Positions 1-9,344 are shown, counted from the stretch's first letter. The stretch is 43,458 nt of DNA from Acidaminococcaceae bacterium (GCA_029004715.1 JAQVYX010000006.1:1-43458), one strand, 5' to 3'. Made by a program: numbers and translations. The notes: a model not told the origin generated them from the sequence alone.

Positions 1-299
1 GCAATACGCGGTGCGTTACGCATAGGTCTATAAGCAACCCGCTCAATAATAATACCTGCTATGCCAGCCGCAACCATTGCAAAAATCAAGGCCGGTACAA
101 AAGAAAGCCCCAACATTGTCGTGGCCACAAAACCCATGTAGGCACCTAGCATGTAAATATCACCATGAGCAAAATTGATTAATTTGATGATACCATAAAT
201 CATCGTATAGCCTAATGCGATCAAAGCATAAATGCTACCCAAAGATATACCGTTTATTAGTTGCTGGGCAAATTGCTGGGCAAATGATCCCATATCCAT
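1..299 (-). CDS. livH: Branched-chain amino acid ABC transporter permease LivH, N-terminal part (runs off window)
   Basis: Minus-strand reading from ATG at 299 gives MDMGSFAQQFAQQLINGISLGSIYALIALGYTMIYGIIKLINFAHGDIYMLGAYMGF..., the LivH N-terminal signature; RBS-like aggagg upstream; open to the window edge; not in the ORF track. Confidence 0.93.
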   Translation of the reverse strand, partial: MDMGSFAQQFAQQLINGISLGSIYALIALGYTMIYGIIKLINFAHGDIYMLGAYMGFVATTMLGLSFVPALIFAMVAAGIAGIIIERVAYRPMRNAPRI

Positions 300-333
300 A
301 ATAGTAAATTCCTCCTGCCTTAAAAATGAGTAT

Positions 334-359
334 AGTGGGCTGCTTTAATGCAGCCCACT
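334..359. terminator. Hairpin (bidirectional terminator/attenuator) between SBP gene and livH
   Basis: Perfect stem AGTGGGCTGC-TTTAAT-GCAGCCCACT; T-run on + side, weaker T-run on - side. Confidence 0.6.
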
Positions 360-370
360 TTTTAGACTAA

Positions 371-1540
371 TCAAGGATTAATCTTAGTTCTAAATGTTTG
401 TGCGCCCTCTTTGAATTCAATAATAAAGGCACTCTTTACTGGGTTATGTTGATCATCAAAGGTAACACTACCTGCAACACCATTAAATCCAGCAGTTTTA
501 GCCAAAGCATCTTTAATTTTAACAGTATCAGTGGAATTAGCTGTCTTAATAGCATTGACAACCAACATTGCAGAATCATATGCAAGTGCTGCAAACACGT
601 CCGGTTTTTGATTGTATGCTTTTTTATAAGCCGCAACAAAATCCTTATTTAATTTAGAATCATCTTCTGCAGAATACAAGCTCGAGAAGAAGGTGTTATT
701 CAAAGAAGTTTTACCTGCTATTTCAGGAAGTTTAGAACTATCCCAACCATCTCCACCTGCCATAGGAACGGTAATTCCAATGTCGCGTGCCTGTTTTACA
801 ATCATTCCAACTTCTTGATAATAACCGGGAACATAAATCATATCAGGATTGGTTGCTTTGATCTTAGTTAATGTAGCTTTGAAATCAGTATCTTTTTGTA
901 GATAAGATTCTTTTGCTACAATTGTTCCGCCGCCGTTAGCAAAAGCTATTTCAAAAAATTGCGCTAATCCTTTGGAATAATCGGAAGAATTATCAATCAA
1001 AAGTGCTACTTTTTGAGCTTTCAAGGTGTTTTTAGCAAAAGCAGCCATTACCGTACCCTGGAAAGGATCTATAAAACAAGCTCTGAACATAAAGTCTTTA
1101 GTCTTACCATCTTTTCCAACTGTCACTTGAGGATTAGTTCCCATTGGTGAAATAACTAATACCTTGGCTCCTGTGTTGACAGCCGTAGATGCAATAACTG
1201 CTGAAGAAAGATTAGGTCCAATAACTGCCACTACTTTATCTTGAGCTACCAGCTTTTGCATGGCATTAGTTGCTTCAGCAGCTTCAGATTTATTATCAGC
1301 CACCACTAACTCCATTTTTTTGCCAAGAACGCCGCCCTTAGCATTAACCTGATCAAACGCCAATTTAATGGCATTTTGTGCTGATTTGCCATAACTTGCG
1401 CTACCTCCGGTTAATTCAATATCAGCGCCTACTTTAATGGTATCACTTGCTTTTTTACTACTACCGCCACAACCGGCAAAAACACTGGCTGCTAAAAGCC
1501 CGGCACACATCATGGATAAAACTTTTGTCATTCTTTTCAT
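371..1540 (-). CDS. Branched-chain amino acid ABC transporter substrate-binding lipoprotein (LivJ/LivK-like)
   Basis: 389 aa; lipobox LLAASVFAGCG; KVGADIELTGGSASYGKSAQNAIKLAFDQVNAKGGVLGKK typical of periplasmic binding protein type I (Peripla_BP_6). Confidence 0.93.
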   Translation of the reverse strand: MKRMTKVLSMMCAGLLAASVFAGCGGSSKKASDTIKVGADIELTGGSASYGKSAQNAIKLAFDQVNAKGGVLGKKMELVVADNKSEAAEATNAMQKLVAQDKVVAVIGPNLSSAVIASTAVNTGAKVLVISPMGTNPQVTVGKDGKTKDFMFRACFIDPFQGTVMAAFAKNTLKAQKVALLIDNSSDYSKGLAQFFEIAFANGGGTIVAKESYLQKDTDFKATLTKIKATNPDMIYVPGYYQEVGMIVKQARDIGITVPMAGGDGWDSSKLPEIAGKTSLNNTFFSSLYSAEDDSKLNKDFVAAYKKAYNQKPDVFAALAYDSAMLVVNAIKTANSTDTVKIKDALAKTAGFNGVAGSVTFDDQHNPVKSAFIIEFKEGAQTFRTKINP

Positions 1541-1643
1541 TTCTGTTCCCCCTCATTTAGCTCCTAATCTTTATTATCAATCACTACTCTCCTGATATTT
1601 TATCTATAGAGAGTAAAGAGACCAACCTATTTTGAACAAAGAA

Positions 1644-1679
1644 AGCGTCAGATTGAAGTTGTACCCTCAACCCGACGCT
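1644..1679 (-). terminator. Hairpin between the two tandem SBP genes
   Basis: AGCGTCGGGTTGA...TTCAATCTGACGCT on the - strand, about 14-bp stem with G-U pairs, followed by a T-rich stretch. Confidence 0.5.
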
Positions 1680-1700
1680 GGATTGAATAAAAGATGTTAA

Positions 1701-2885
1701 TTACAAGGTTATTTTTTCCTTAAATGTTTGTACCCCATCTTTTAATTCAATAATAACGGCTCCGGATACCGGATTATGATCAGCATCTACGGTAAATTTA
1801 CCTGTAGCTACCGGGAAGTCCTTAATTCTGGAAAGTTCTTGAGCAATCTTAACTCCATCAGTACTGCCTGCACGTTTTATTGCTTCAATAACAACCAAGG
1901 CAGCATCATAGCCATGAATACTGAAATTGTCCGGTTCTGCCTTGTATTTAGCTTTATAAGCTTTTATAAAGTTTTGCACGCCAGGCTCTTTATCCTGAGC
2001 AGAATAAGCACTGCAGAAATACGTATTATTTAATGCTTCTTTGCCAGCAATTTCTGCTAACTTCGGAGAATCCCAACCATCAGAACCCAAAATCGGACAA
2101 GTAAGTCCTACTTCTCGAGCTTGTTTTATAATTTTGGAAACTTCTTCATAATAAGCTGGAACATAAATAGCTTCCGGATTGCTAGCTTTAATTTTGGTCA
2201 ATGTTGCTTTGAAATCTACGTCTTTCGCCAAGAAAGCTTCCTTATCAACAACTTGACCACCATTAGCTTCTAAGGTTTTAGTAAACACAGCCGTCAAACC
2301 TTTAGAATATTCGCTGGAAGAGTCAAACAAAATAGCAACTTTTTTAACCTTCAATGTTTTTTCAGCAAAAACTGCCATTACCTTACCTTGGAAAGGATCA
2401 ATAAAACAAGCACGGAAAACAAAAGGTTTTACTTTACCATCTTTACCCACGGTAATTCCAGGTGCTGTTGCTACCGGCGCCATTAACGGCACTTTATTAG
2501 CAGTAGCAATAGGTGCACTAGCTGCTACGCAACCACTAGTTGCTGGTCCTATAAGTACAACCGCGTGATCCGCTGTAATTAGCTTAGTAGCAATATTACC
2601 TGCTTCAGCAGGTTCAGACTTATTATCACCTTGCACTAGCTTAATCTTTTTACCCAATACGCCACCCTTAGCATTAGCCTGCTCAATGGCTAATTGTACT
2701 CCATTTAATGTAGATTTACCGTAATTGGCAACACCGCCGGTCAATTCAAAATGTGCTCCTATTACGATTTCATCACTCTTGGCCGCATCTTTCTTTGCTC
2801 CGCCACAGCCTGCAAACATTGTGGTCATTAGCATAGCAGCACATGTACACCCAACTGCTTTCTTCCATGCTTTCATTAGAGTCAC
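1701..2885 (-). CDS. Second Liv-type substrate-binding lipoprotein (tandem paralogue)
   Basis: 394 aa; lipobox MLMTTMFAGCG; similar to the 371..1540 product along its whole length (e.g. PFVFRACFIDPFQGKVMAVFAEKTLK vs DFMFRACFIDPFQGTVMAAFAKNTLK). Confidence 0.93.
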   Translation of the reverse strand: MTLMKAWKKAVGCTCAAMLMTTMFAGCGGAKKDAAKSDEIVIGAHFELTGGVANYGKSTLNGVQLAIEQANAKGGVLGKKIKLVQGDNKSEPAEAGNIATKLITADHAVVLIGPATSGCVAASAPIATANKVPLMAPVATAPGITVGKDGKVKPFVFRACFIDPFQGKVMAVFAEKTLKVKKVAILFDSSSEYSKGLTAVFTKTLEANGGQVVDKEAFLAKDVDFKATLTKIKASNPEAIYVPAYYEEVSKIIKQAREVGLTCPILGSDGWDSPKLAEIAGKEALNNTYFCSAYSAQDKEPGVQNFIKAYKAKYKAEPDNFSIHGYDAALVVIEAIKRAGSTDGVKIAQELSRIKDFPVATGKFTVDADHNPVSGAVIIELKDGVQTFKEKITL

Positions 2886-3173
2886 CTTTTCTTTCCCCTA
2901 TTTTCTTTTTTAGCTACAATATATTTTCATCTTGTAACTTCTGCCTAACATTATAAGAAACTATTCACACTCTTGTCAATGTTTTTCTCCAATATTTTGA
3001 ACACCTTCCCTCTTTTTTTGTGAAAACTTGCCAACAACCTTCTCACTTCTAAAGTTGTGTGTATTTAAAGCGGACATGTGTACTATATTTATGTACTTAG
3101 CGTTTTGGCTATGTGCTTTTCATTCTAAGCCTTTTAGGTATATAATGTAGTGAGCATTAGACAGGAGGTCCTT

Positions 3174-3572
3174 ATGAAACTATTCCCACTTTTTTTCATC
3201 GTTCTTGAAGTAATCAATATTTTTTTCTATAAACACTACTATTATTATACCCAATGGATGACGGCACTCCTACGCAATCCTCCCAAGGATAAACTTAGAG
3301 TTGTACTCATTAATAAGATAACCTTACTTTTTATTGCTAATTATATACTACACTTCTTCTTTTTAGCTTACTGTATATATCTTATGTTTAGTGGTAACTG
3401 GCAACCAGGATGCATGCTTTTGCTGCTTGCAACTTTGGAAAGTTTCTCTGTGCAAAAAAACATCGACGGCGTAACAGTTAAACAGGAAAATGGTTTTACC
3501 TATCCCAAAGCTCCTTTTAAGTATTTAATTTCTTCCTTAACTATCTTTATTTTAATAAATCTAGCAAAGTAG
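3174..3572 (+). CDS. Hypothetical membrane protein
   Basis: The ORF track opens at 3150, but ATG 3174 (MKLFPLFFIVLEVINIFFYKHYYYYTQ...) is preceded by acaggaggtcctt. Several hydrophobic segments; no family recognised. Confidence 0.65.
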   Translation: MKLFPLFFIVLEVINIFFYKHYYYYTQWMTALLRNPPKDKLRVVLINKITLLFIANYILHFFFLAYCIYLMFSGNWQPGCMLLLLATLESFSVQKNIDGVTVKQENGFTYPKAPFKYLISSLTIFILINLAK

Positions 3573-3611
3573 CATCCTTACGATTATCATCTTTCTATGC
3601 CAAGGTTGTTT

Positions 3612-3663
3612 ATAAGCAAATAAGTGGCCTCCCGAAAAATCGGGAGGCCACTTATTTGCTTAT
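3612..3663. terminator. Bidirectional intrinsic terminator
   Basis: 24-bp perfect inverted repeat ATAAGCAAATAAGTGGCCTCCCGA with AAAA loop, between convergent genes ending 3572 (+) and 3666 (-). Confidence 0.85.
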
Positions 3664-3665
3664 TA

Positions 3666-5363
3666 TTAGTTAAAATTATATTCTGTAACGATTTTTTCCC
3701 TTCCTGTTACTTGGTCTTGGTAATATTCGTAATAACAAATTCCTAAATATGACCCAGACATATTTATAACATTATCATATCCTACATTTTGCAAAGCCAT
3801 AACCGCATTATAGCTTCTTTGTCCTGAACGACAGTACAAATATACAGGTTGATCATGAGGTATTTCCTCTAATCTTCCGCGTAACTCGCTAAGAGGAATA
3901 TTAACTGCATTTTTTAGATGTCCTTTAGCAAATTCATTTTTTTCTCTCACATCCACAATGTAAGCATTACTTTCCACTAGTTCTCTAGTCTTTGCCACTG
4001 GAACTTGTCTATATCTGCCATACAAAAGATTTAGGCCTACAAGTGCGGCAAAATTAACCACATCTTTTGCTGTGCCAAACAAGGGTGCATAGCAAAGCTC
4101 AAGTTCTTTCAAATCCTCAAGTGTGCCCCCCATAGTAATTATTGCCGCAATGACGTCTATGCGTTTGTCCACATTGCCCTTGCCTATAGCTTGAGCACCG
4201 AGTATTTTACCTGTAGGATATTCATATACCAACTTAAAGTGCATAGGATTGCTATTGGGCATGAGTCCAACCTTGTCCCCGGGAATTATATAAACAAAGT
4301 CACAACATATCCCTGCTGCCTTGGCCGCCTTTTCGCTGAGTCCTGTACACGCTGCTCCTAAATCAAATATCTGCACTACTGATGACCCTATGACGCCATT
4401 ATTGTTGTGTGGTACCCCGTACATATGATCAGCTGCTGCTCTTGCCTGTTTTTGTGCCGGACCGGCCAAGGCTAGCCTTGAAGGTTTATGTGTTAATTTG
4501 TTATATACCTCTATAGCATCGCCTACTGCGTAAATATTTTTGTCATTGGTAAGATAATTATGATCTACCTGTATAGCCCCAGTAACTCCAACATTCAAAC
4601 CGGCATCTTTGGCAAGGCTTGTTTCCGGTGCCACTCCAATTGCCATTATTACGGCTTTGGCCGGAACTTGTTTACCTGACTGCAATTCTACAAAGTCTTC
4701 TGTAATTTTTTTAACGCCGTCACTTAAGATAAGACTTACACCCTTGTCCAGCATTTCTTTATGCAAAATTTGGGCCATATCATAATCAAAAGGAGCCATT
4801 ATTTGATCAAGTGCTTCGATAAGACTAACATTTTTACCGGCAAGACGTAGATTTTCAGCTACCTCCACACCAATGAAACCTCCACCAACCACGGCAACAT
4901 CATTAATTTCATTATCAACAATATAACTGTTAAGTTTTTTAATGTCTACTACATTTCTTACTGAAAAAACATTAGTTCCTGTTATGCCTTCAATACTTCT
5001 TGGCAATATAGCATTCGCTCCCGGAGACAAAACCAGCTTGTCATAGGCTTCTTCGTATTCTTCCCCGGTTAGTAAATTTTTAACCACAATTTTTTTTGCT
5101 TCTCTTTTTATTTTTATAACTTCACTATTAACTCTAGCCTCAATGTCATATTGTGCCTTAAAACGCTTGGGGTCCATCATTATAAGCTTGTCACTATCGT
5201 CAACAATACCGCTTAGATAAAAAGGTAGGGAACAGTTAGAAAATGACACATCCGGCCCCTTCTCAAACATTATAACTTCTGCAGCCGCATCTATTCTTCT
5301 TACTCTTGCAGCAACCGATGCGCCTCCTGCTACTCCACCTATTATTAGAACCTTTTTACTCAT
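3666..5363 (-). CDS. CoA-disulfide reductase-type FAD/NAD(P)-dependent oxidoreductase fused to a C-terminal rhodanese domain
   Basis: KVLIIGGVAGGASVAARVRR (FAD site), SFSNCSLPFYLSG (single active Cys as in CoADR), second Rossmann VAVVGGGFIGVEVAENLR, C-terminal rhodanese YLYCRSGQRSYNAV. Start moved to MSKK (AGGAG 9 nt upstream) from the track start at 5372. Confidence 0.9.
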   Translation of the reverse strand: MSKKVLIIGGVAGGASVAARVRRIDAAAEVIMFEKGPDVSFSNCSLPFYLSGIVDDSDKLIMMDPKRFKAQYDIEARVNSEVIKIKREAKKIVVKNLLTGEEYEEAYDKLVLSPGANAILPRSIEGITGTNVFSVRNVVDIKKLNSYIVDNEINDVAVVGGGFIGVEVAENLRLAGKNVSLIEALDQIMAPFDYDMAQILHKEMLDKGVSLILSDGVKKITEDFVELQSGKQVPAKAVIMAIGVAPETSLAKDAGLNVGVTGAIQVDHNYLTNDKNIYAVGDAIEVYNKLTHKPSRLALAGPAQKQARAAADHMYGVPHNNNGVIGSSVVQIFDLGAACTGLSEKAAKAAGICCDFVYIIPGDKVGLMPNSNPMHFKLVYEYPTGKILGAQAIGKGNVDKRIDVIAAIITMGGTLEDLKELELCYAPLFGTAKDVVNFAALVGLNLLYGRYRQVPVAKTRELVESNAYIVDVREKNEFAKGHLKNAVNIPLSELRGRLEEIPHDQPVYLYCRSGQRSYNAVMALQNVGYDNVINMSGSYLGICYYEYYQDQVTGREKIVTEYNFN

Positions 5364-5487
5364 AACAATCACTCCTTCTTTTATTTCACAATTAATTTAA
5401 CTGAACATATTTAGCCATAGTTTTGTTTCATAGCAAAACAACTTACACTCTTTAAAAATTTCGACGTTATTAGCATATTTTCCTGCT

Positions 5488-6099
5488 TCAAGTAGAAGCT
5501 AAGCTAAATATACCAAACCCAACGATTATAAATCCCGAAATTTTATTTACTAATTTCAACCGTCTCTGACTAAAATTGTGACGTAACACACTTAGTATTC
5601 CGCTTAAACTTAGCCACCAAAGCATGGAGCCAATAAATACCCCAACGACTAAGGAAAATGCTGATATATAATTTACTCCTTTCATACTTAATCCCAATCC
5701 CATAAAAATAGCAGCAAAAGACAAAATTGTTAAGGGATTCGTAATAGTTAAAAACAGTGTAGAAGCATAAGCCTTTAGCAACCCTTCATTTTTTGCCTTT
5801 TCCTCTAAATGGTTAGTCCTTGGTGTAGCTTTAAATGTTTTATACCCTATATAGAGCAAATACAGCCCTCCAACAAAGCGAAGATTAGTTTGATAATCTA
5901 ATAAAAGGACTGATACTGCAGAGACACCAAATACAGCAATAAAACCATATACAGCGTCAGCAGTAGCTGCACCTAACCCTGATATTAAACCGCTTAACAT
6001 TCCATGGGTTAATGTGCGCCTAATACAAAGGACACCAATAGGTCCTACTGGTGCGGCAATAGAGAAGCCTAACACTACCCCTTGGATAAAAAAGTCCAT
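5488..6099 (-). CDS. LysE family amino acid exporter
   Basis: 203 aa; GVVLGFSIAAPVGPIGVLCIRRTLTHGMLSGLISGLGAATADAVYG is a typical LysE/RhtB N-terminus. Confidence 0.9.
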   Translation of the reverse strand: MDFFIQGVVLGFSIAAPVGPIGVLCIRRTLTHGMLSGLISGLGAATADAVYGFIAVFGVSAVSVLLLDYQTNLRFVGGLYLLYIGYKTFKATPRTNHLEEKAKNEGLLKAYASTLFLTITNPLTILSFAAIFMGLGLSMKGVNYISAFSLVVGVFIGSMLWWLSLSGILSVLRHNFSQRRLKLVNKISGFIIVGFGIFSLAST

Positions 6100-6102
6100 T
6101 TG

Positions 6103-6561
6103 CTAACTCCTTTTTATCTCTAAAGGTAATATTGGTGTTTCCTTTACAGTTGAAAGAATTACCATAGTCCTAGTTTTTACACCTGGAAAAGCTTTAAGTT
6201 CCATACTAATAAGCCGTTCTAAATCTTTTGTGCTAGTACAACGTGCCTTAAGAATATAATCAACATCGCCTGCCACATGATAACACTCTAAGATTTCAGG
6301 TAGTTCGTCAATTTTTTTTAATATATTTAAACGTTGCTCAGAATCCTCTATTATTACAGATATCAAGGCTGCTAATCCACAACCTACAGCTTCAGGATTA
6401 ATTATAGCAGAATAACCCTTGATAACCCCGGCTTCCTCCAACTTATGCACTCTATCAGCGGCAGAGGGTGCAGACAAATTTAATAGGGCTCCTAATTCAG
6501 CCCAAGTTGAACGACCTTTAGCCATAAGTTGCTTTAAAAGCTTGTAATCGTTACTATCCAT
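6103..6561 (-). CDS. Lrp/AsnC family transcriptional regulator
   Basis: 152 aa; N-terminal HTH (STWAELGALLNLSAPSAADRVHKLEEAGVIKGYSAIINPEAVG) and RAM-domain-like C-terminus. Confidence 0.92.
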   Translation of the reverse strand: MDSNDYKLLKQLMAKGRSTWAELGALLNLSAPSAADRVHKLEEAGVIKGYSAIINPEAVGCGLAALISVIIEDSEQRLNILKKIDELPEILECYHVAGDVDYILKARCTSTKDLERLISMELKAFPGVKTRTMVILSTVKETPILPLEIKRS

Positions 6562-6669
6562 CTATAATATCCTCCTATTCGTATGTTTTATATATATTAT
6601 ACCAAGTATTGCAATGTAAGTAAAGTTGTCATTTAATTAAAACCATGCTTAAATTACATATGAAGATAA

Positions 6670-6703
6670 AAATCCAGCAAGGCTATATAGCCTTGCTGGA
6701 TTT
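6670..6703. terminator. Terminator palindrome downstream of tRNA-Val
   Basis: Perfect palindrome AAATCCAGCAAGGCTATATAGCCTTGCTGGATTT with T-runs on both sides. Confidence 0.75.
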
Positions 6704-6713
6704 ATTTTTTATA

Positions 6714-6790
6714 TGGTGGGGTTACGCGGATTCGAACCGTGGACCTATTCGATGTGAACGAAGCGCTCTAACCAACTGAGCTATAACCCC
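6714..6790 (-). tRNA. tRNA-Val (anticodon CAC), CCA encoded
   Basis: Minus strand GGGGTTATAGCTCAGTTGGTTAGAGCGCTTCGTTCACATCGAATAGGTCCACGGTTCGAATCCGCGTAACCCCACCA; 7-bp acceptor stem, D-arm, loop TTCACAT, T-arm GTTCGAAT. Confidence 0.92.
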
Positions 6791-6859
6791 TTTAACACGA
6801 AGATAATTATAACTCTTTTCAAGTAAGATGACAAGAGCAAAGCTTAATACCAAGTATAA

Positions 6860-7567
6860 TCAACCGACAAAAGTTGCTATCAGTCCTGCAATAATAATAG
6901 CAGGCAATAAATTTCCTAGTCTAATTTGCGCTATTTTTAACATATTAATACTAATTGCAACAATTAGCAGCCCTCCTGTAGCCGTTACTTCTGCTGTCAC
7001 CGTCTGAGACATATACGGGCCGAGAAATCCAGCTAAAGCAGTAATTGAGCCTTGATAAATAGCCACAGAAAAAGCAGATAACAAAACTCCTACCCCCATA
7101 TTTACTGTGAAAATAATCGCGGCAATACCATCTAAAGTAGCTTTAGCATATAGCGTCGTATGATTACCTGTAAGTCCATCTTGTAGGCTACCAACTATTG
7201 CCATCGCACCAACGCAAAACACCAAACTGGCAGCGACAAAACCCTCACCTATTGCGGTTATTGCCTTGTCATCACTGTTTTGCTTATTCCTTATTATTTT
7301 ACTTCCTACCCAATTACCAAAAGTATTTAATCTATCTTCAATATCAAAGGCCTCTCCTATTATTCCACCTATAACCATACTGGCAATTACTATCATTATA
7401 TTCTGCGTTTTTAATGCCATTTGCATACCGATAACGCCTACACACAATGCTATTCCATGCATAACAGTATTTTGCCATTTTTCAGGCAAACCTTTTCGTA
7501 ATACTAAGCCCACACAACCACCTGCTAAAATAGCCAAGGTATTGACAACCGTTCCCATTCCAATCAT
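6860..7567 (-). CDS. DUF554 family membrane protein (YdfK/YqgA-like)
   Basis: 235 aa; MGTVVNTLAILAGGCVGLVLRKGLPEKWQNTVMHGIALCVGVIGMQMAL is a characteristic DUF554 N-terminus. Confidence 0.88.
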   Translation of the reverse strand: MIGMGTVVNTLAILAGGCVGLVLRKGLPEKWQNTVMHGIALCVGVIGMQMALKTQNIMIVIASMVIGGIIGEAFDIEDRLNTFGNWVGSKIIRNKQNSDDKAITAIGEGFVAASLVFCVGAMAIVGSLQDGLTGNHTTLYAKATLDGIAAIIFTVNMGVGVLLSAFSVAIYQGSITALAGFLGPYMSQTVTAEVTATGGLLIVAISINMLKIAQIRLGNLLPAIIIAGLIATFVG

Positions 7568-7597
7568 GAAATTACCTGACTTTCCTTTTTTTACAGA

Positions 7598-8590
7598 CTA
7601 AACATTAAAACCGCTTTTATGAGTAAATGTAGCTTTTTTAGCTTTATCTTTATTTTGCAACAATTCATATATACGTTCCAAATCATCATGGGAATAGTAT
7701 TCTATTAAAATCTTTCCACCATCAGCCTTACTCTGCAGAACTTTAACTCTTGTGCCTAAATATTCCGTCAAATCGTTTTGAAACGTTTTAGCATAAATAT
7801 CTTGTTCTTTTTTAGTTGTCTTTTTCTCTTTGCCAACTATTTTTTTCTTTTTAGCTCCGTCTAAACCAAGGCTAGTAATTTTTTCTCTAACAACTTTTAC
7901 AGTATTGCCCTCTTTGTATTCGTTAACCACTTCTTCAACAGTACGTGCTGACCAATCATTAGCTACAATTTGCGTTGCCATATCTTCCATGCGCTGTTGA
8001 TCACCAACACCAAGCAAAGGGCGTACCTGCCCCATAGTTAAGTCACCTTTAGCAACAAAGTTGCGGATACTTTCCGGTAAGTTGAGCAGTCTTAAAGAAT
8101 TACTTACCGCCGTTTTGCTCATGCCCATTTTTTTAGCTACTTCCGCTTGCGTTATACCCAATTTATCCATCATACTGCGCAGACCTTCAGCTTCCTCGAG
8201 GGGATTTAAATCACTGCGTTGCATGTTCTCTATTAAAGCCACTTCCATCATAGTTGCATCATCATATTTACGTACAACTACAGGAACAACGTCTAACCCA
8301 ACTTCTTTGGCAGCTCGCCAACGACGCTCACCGGCAACTATTTCGTATTTTTCTCCTACTTTCCTTACAATTAGTGGTTGAATAACCCCACTTTCTTTAA
8401 TCGAACTCACTAATTCTCTTAATTTCCCTGGTTCAAAAGTTTTGCGAGGTTGATAGGGATTAGGAACCAGGTCTTTTATCGCCAGTTCTCCCGTTGTATC
8501 ACCCTTCACAAATGCCTGAACTATATCTTTTTTACCACCAAACACGCTATCGAGTCCCGTTTTACCCAAGCCTCTTGTTTTAGTTGCCAC
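7598..8590 (-). CDS. parB: Chromosome partitioning protein ParB/Spo0J
   Basis: 330 aa; IKDLVPNPYQPRKTF, YEIVAGERRWRAAKE, IENMQRSDLNPLEEAEGLRSMMD, HTH TQAEVAKKMGMSKTAVSNSLRLLNLP. Confidence 0.96.
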   Translation of the reverse strand: MATKTRGLGKTGLDSVFGGKKDIVQAFVKGDTTGELAIKDLVPNPYQPRKTFEPGKLRELVSSIKESGVIQPLIVRKVGEKYEIVAGERRWRAAKEVGLDVVPVVVRKYDDATMMEVALIENMQRSDLNPLEEAEGLRSMMDKLGITQAEVAKKMGMSKTAVSNSLRLLNLPESIRNFVAKGDLTMGQVRPLLGVGDQQRMEDMATQIVANDWSARTVEEVVNEYKEGNTVKVVREKITSLGLDGAKKKKIVGKEKKTTKKEQDIYAKTFQNDLTEYLGTRVKVLQSKADGGKILIEYYSHDDLERIYELLQNKDKAKKATFTHKSGFNV

Positions 8591-9344
8591 GTTTTAGTAC
8601 CTCCTTGGCTAATGCTCTATACATTTCAGCGCCTTTAGACTTAGAATCGTATACGTTAATTGGTTGCCCAAAGCTAGGAGCCTCACCTAAACGCACACTA
8701 CGCGGAATTACCGTCTTATATAACAAGGTAGGAAAGTGTTTTTTAACTTCGTTTACTACATCATTAGTCAAATTTGTACGCGTATCAGACATAGTCATAA
8801 GAATACCTTCTAATTCAAGCTCAGGATTTAGCATTTCTTGGATGCGTTCAGCCGTATTCAGCAACTGAGTAACGCCCTCCAAAGCATAAAACTCACACTG
8901 GATAGGAATTAATATGGAATCTGCTGCCGTTAAAGCATTTATAGTTAATAAACTTAAAGATGGAGGGCAATCAATTATTACGTAGTCATAATTTTTTCTG
9001 ACTTCTTCTAACGCACGCTTTAAGCAACATTCCCTATTAAGTTTGTTGACCAAATCTATCTCTGCACCAGCTAAGTTAATAGTTGCAGGCGCTATCCATA
9101 GATTAGTAAAAGCCGTTTCTACTACGACTTTTTCCAGTGGTACATCCTTGATTAGCACATCATAAACGCATTGCTTAAGATTATCTTTCACAATGCCCAA
9201 CCCACTTGTAGCATTTCCTTGTGGATCATTGTCCAGCAAAAGTACTTTTTTCTTCTTTTCTGCTAAACAAGCTGCCAAATTTATGCTAGTGGTAGTCTTT
9301 CCTACGCCACCTTTTTGGTTGGTTACTGCTATTACTTTGCCCAA
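8580..9344 (-). CDS. parA: Chromosome partitioning ATPase ParA/Soj
   Basis: GKVIAVTNQKGGVGKTTTSINLAACLA (deviant Walker A), VIIDCPPSLSLLTINAL. Probable TTG start at 9344 (aaggagtgacaagcTTGGGC); the track begins at 9392. 11-nt overlap with parB. Confidence 0.96.
   Translation of the reverse strand: MGKVIAVTNQKGGVGKTTTSINLAACLAEKKKKVLLLDNDPQGNATSGLGIVKDNLKQCVYDVLIKDVPLEKVVVETAFTNLWIAPATINLAGAEIDLVNKLNRECCLKRALEEVRKNYDYVIIDCPPSLSLLTINALTAADSILIPIQCEFYALEGVTQLLNTAERIQEMLNPELELEGILMTMSDTRTNLTNDVVNEVKKHFPTLLYKTVIPRSVRLGEAPSFGQPINVYDSKSKGAEMYRALAKEVLKRGN

Noticed and set aside
398-652. ORF-track + strand ORF (84 aa) and 436..639 - frame within the SBP gene
   Set aside because: Antisense or alternate-frame shadows of a well-supported SBP coding sequence; low-complexity, no RBS, no recognisable protein.
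6670-6703. 34-bp palindrome as a novel repeat
   Set aside because: Position after the tRNA and flanking T-runs make an ordinary terminator the simplest explanation.
8061-8381. 106-aa + strand ORF inside parB
   Set aside because: Antisense shadow; parB has all conserved motifs in the - frame.
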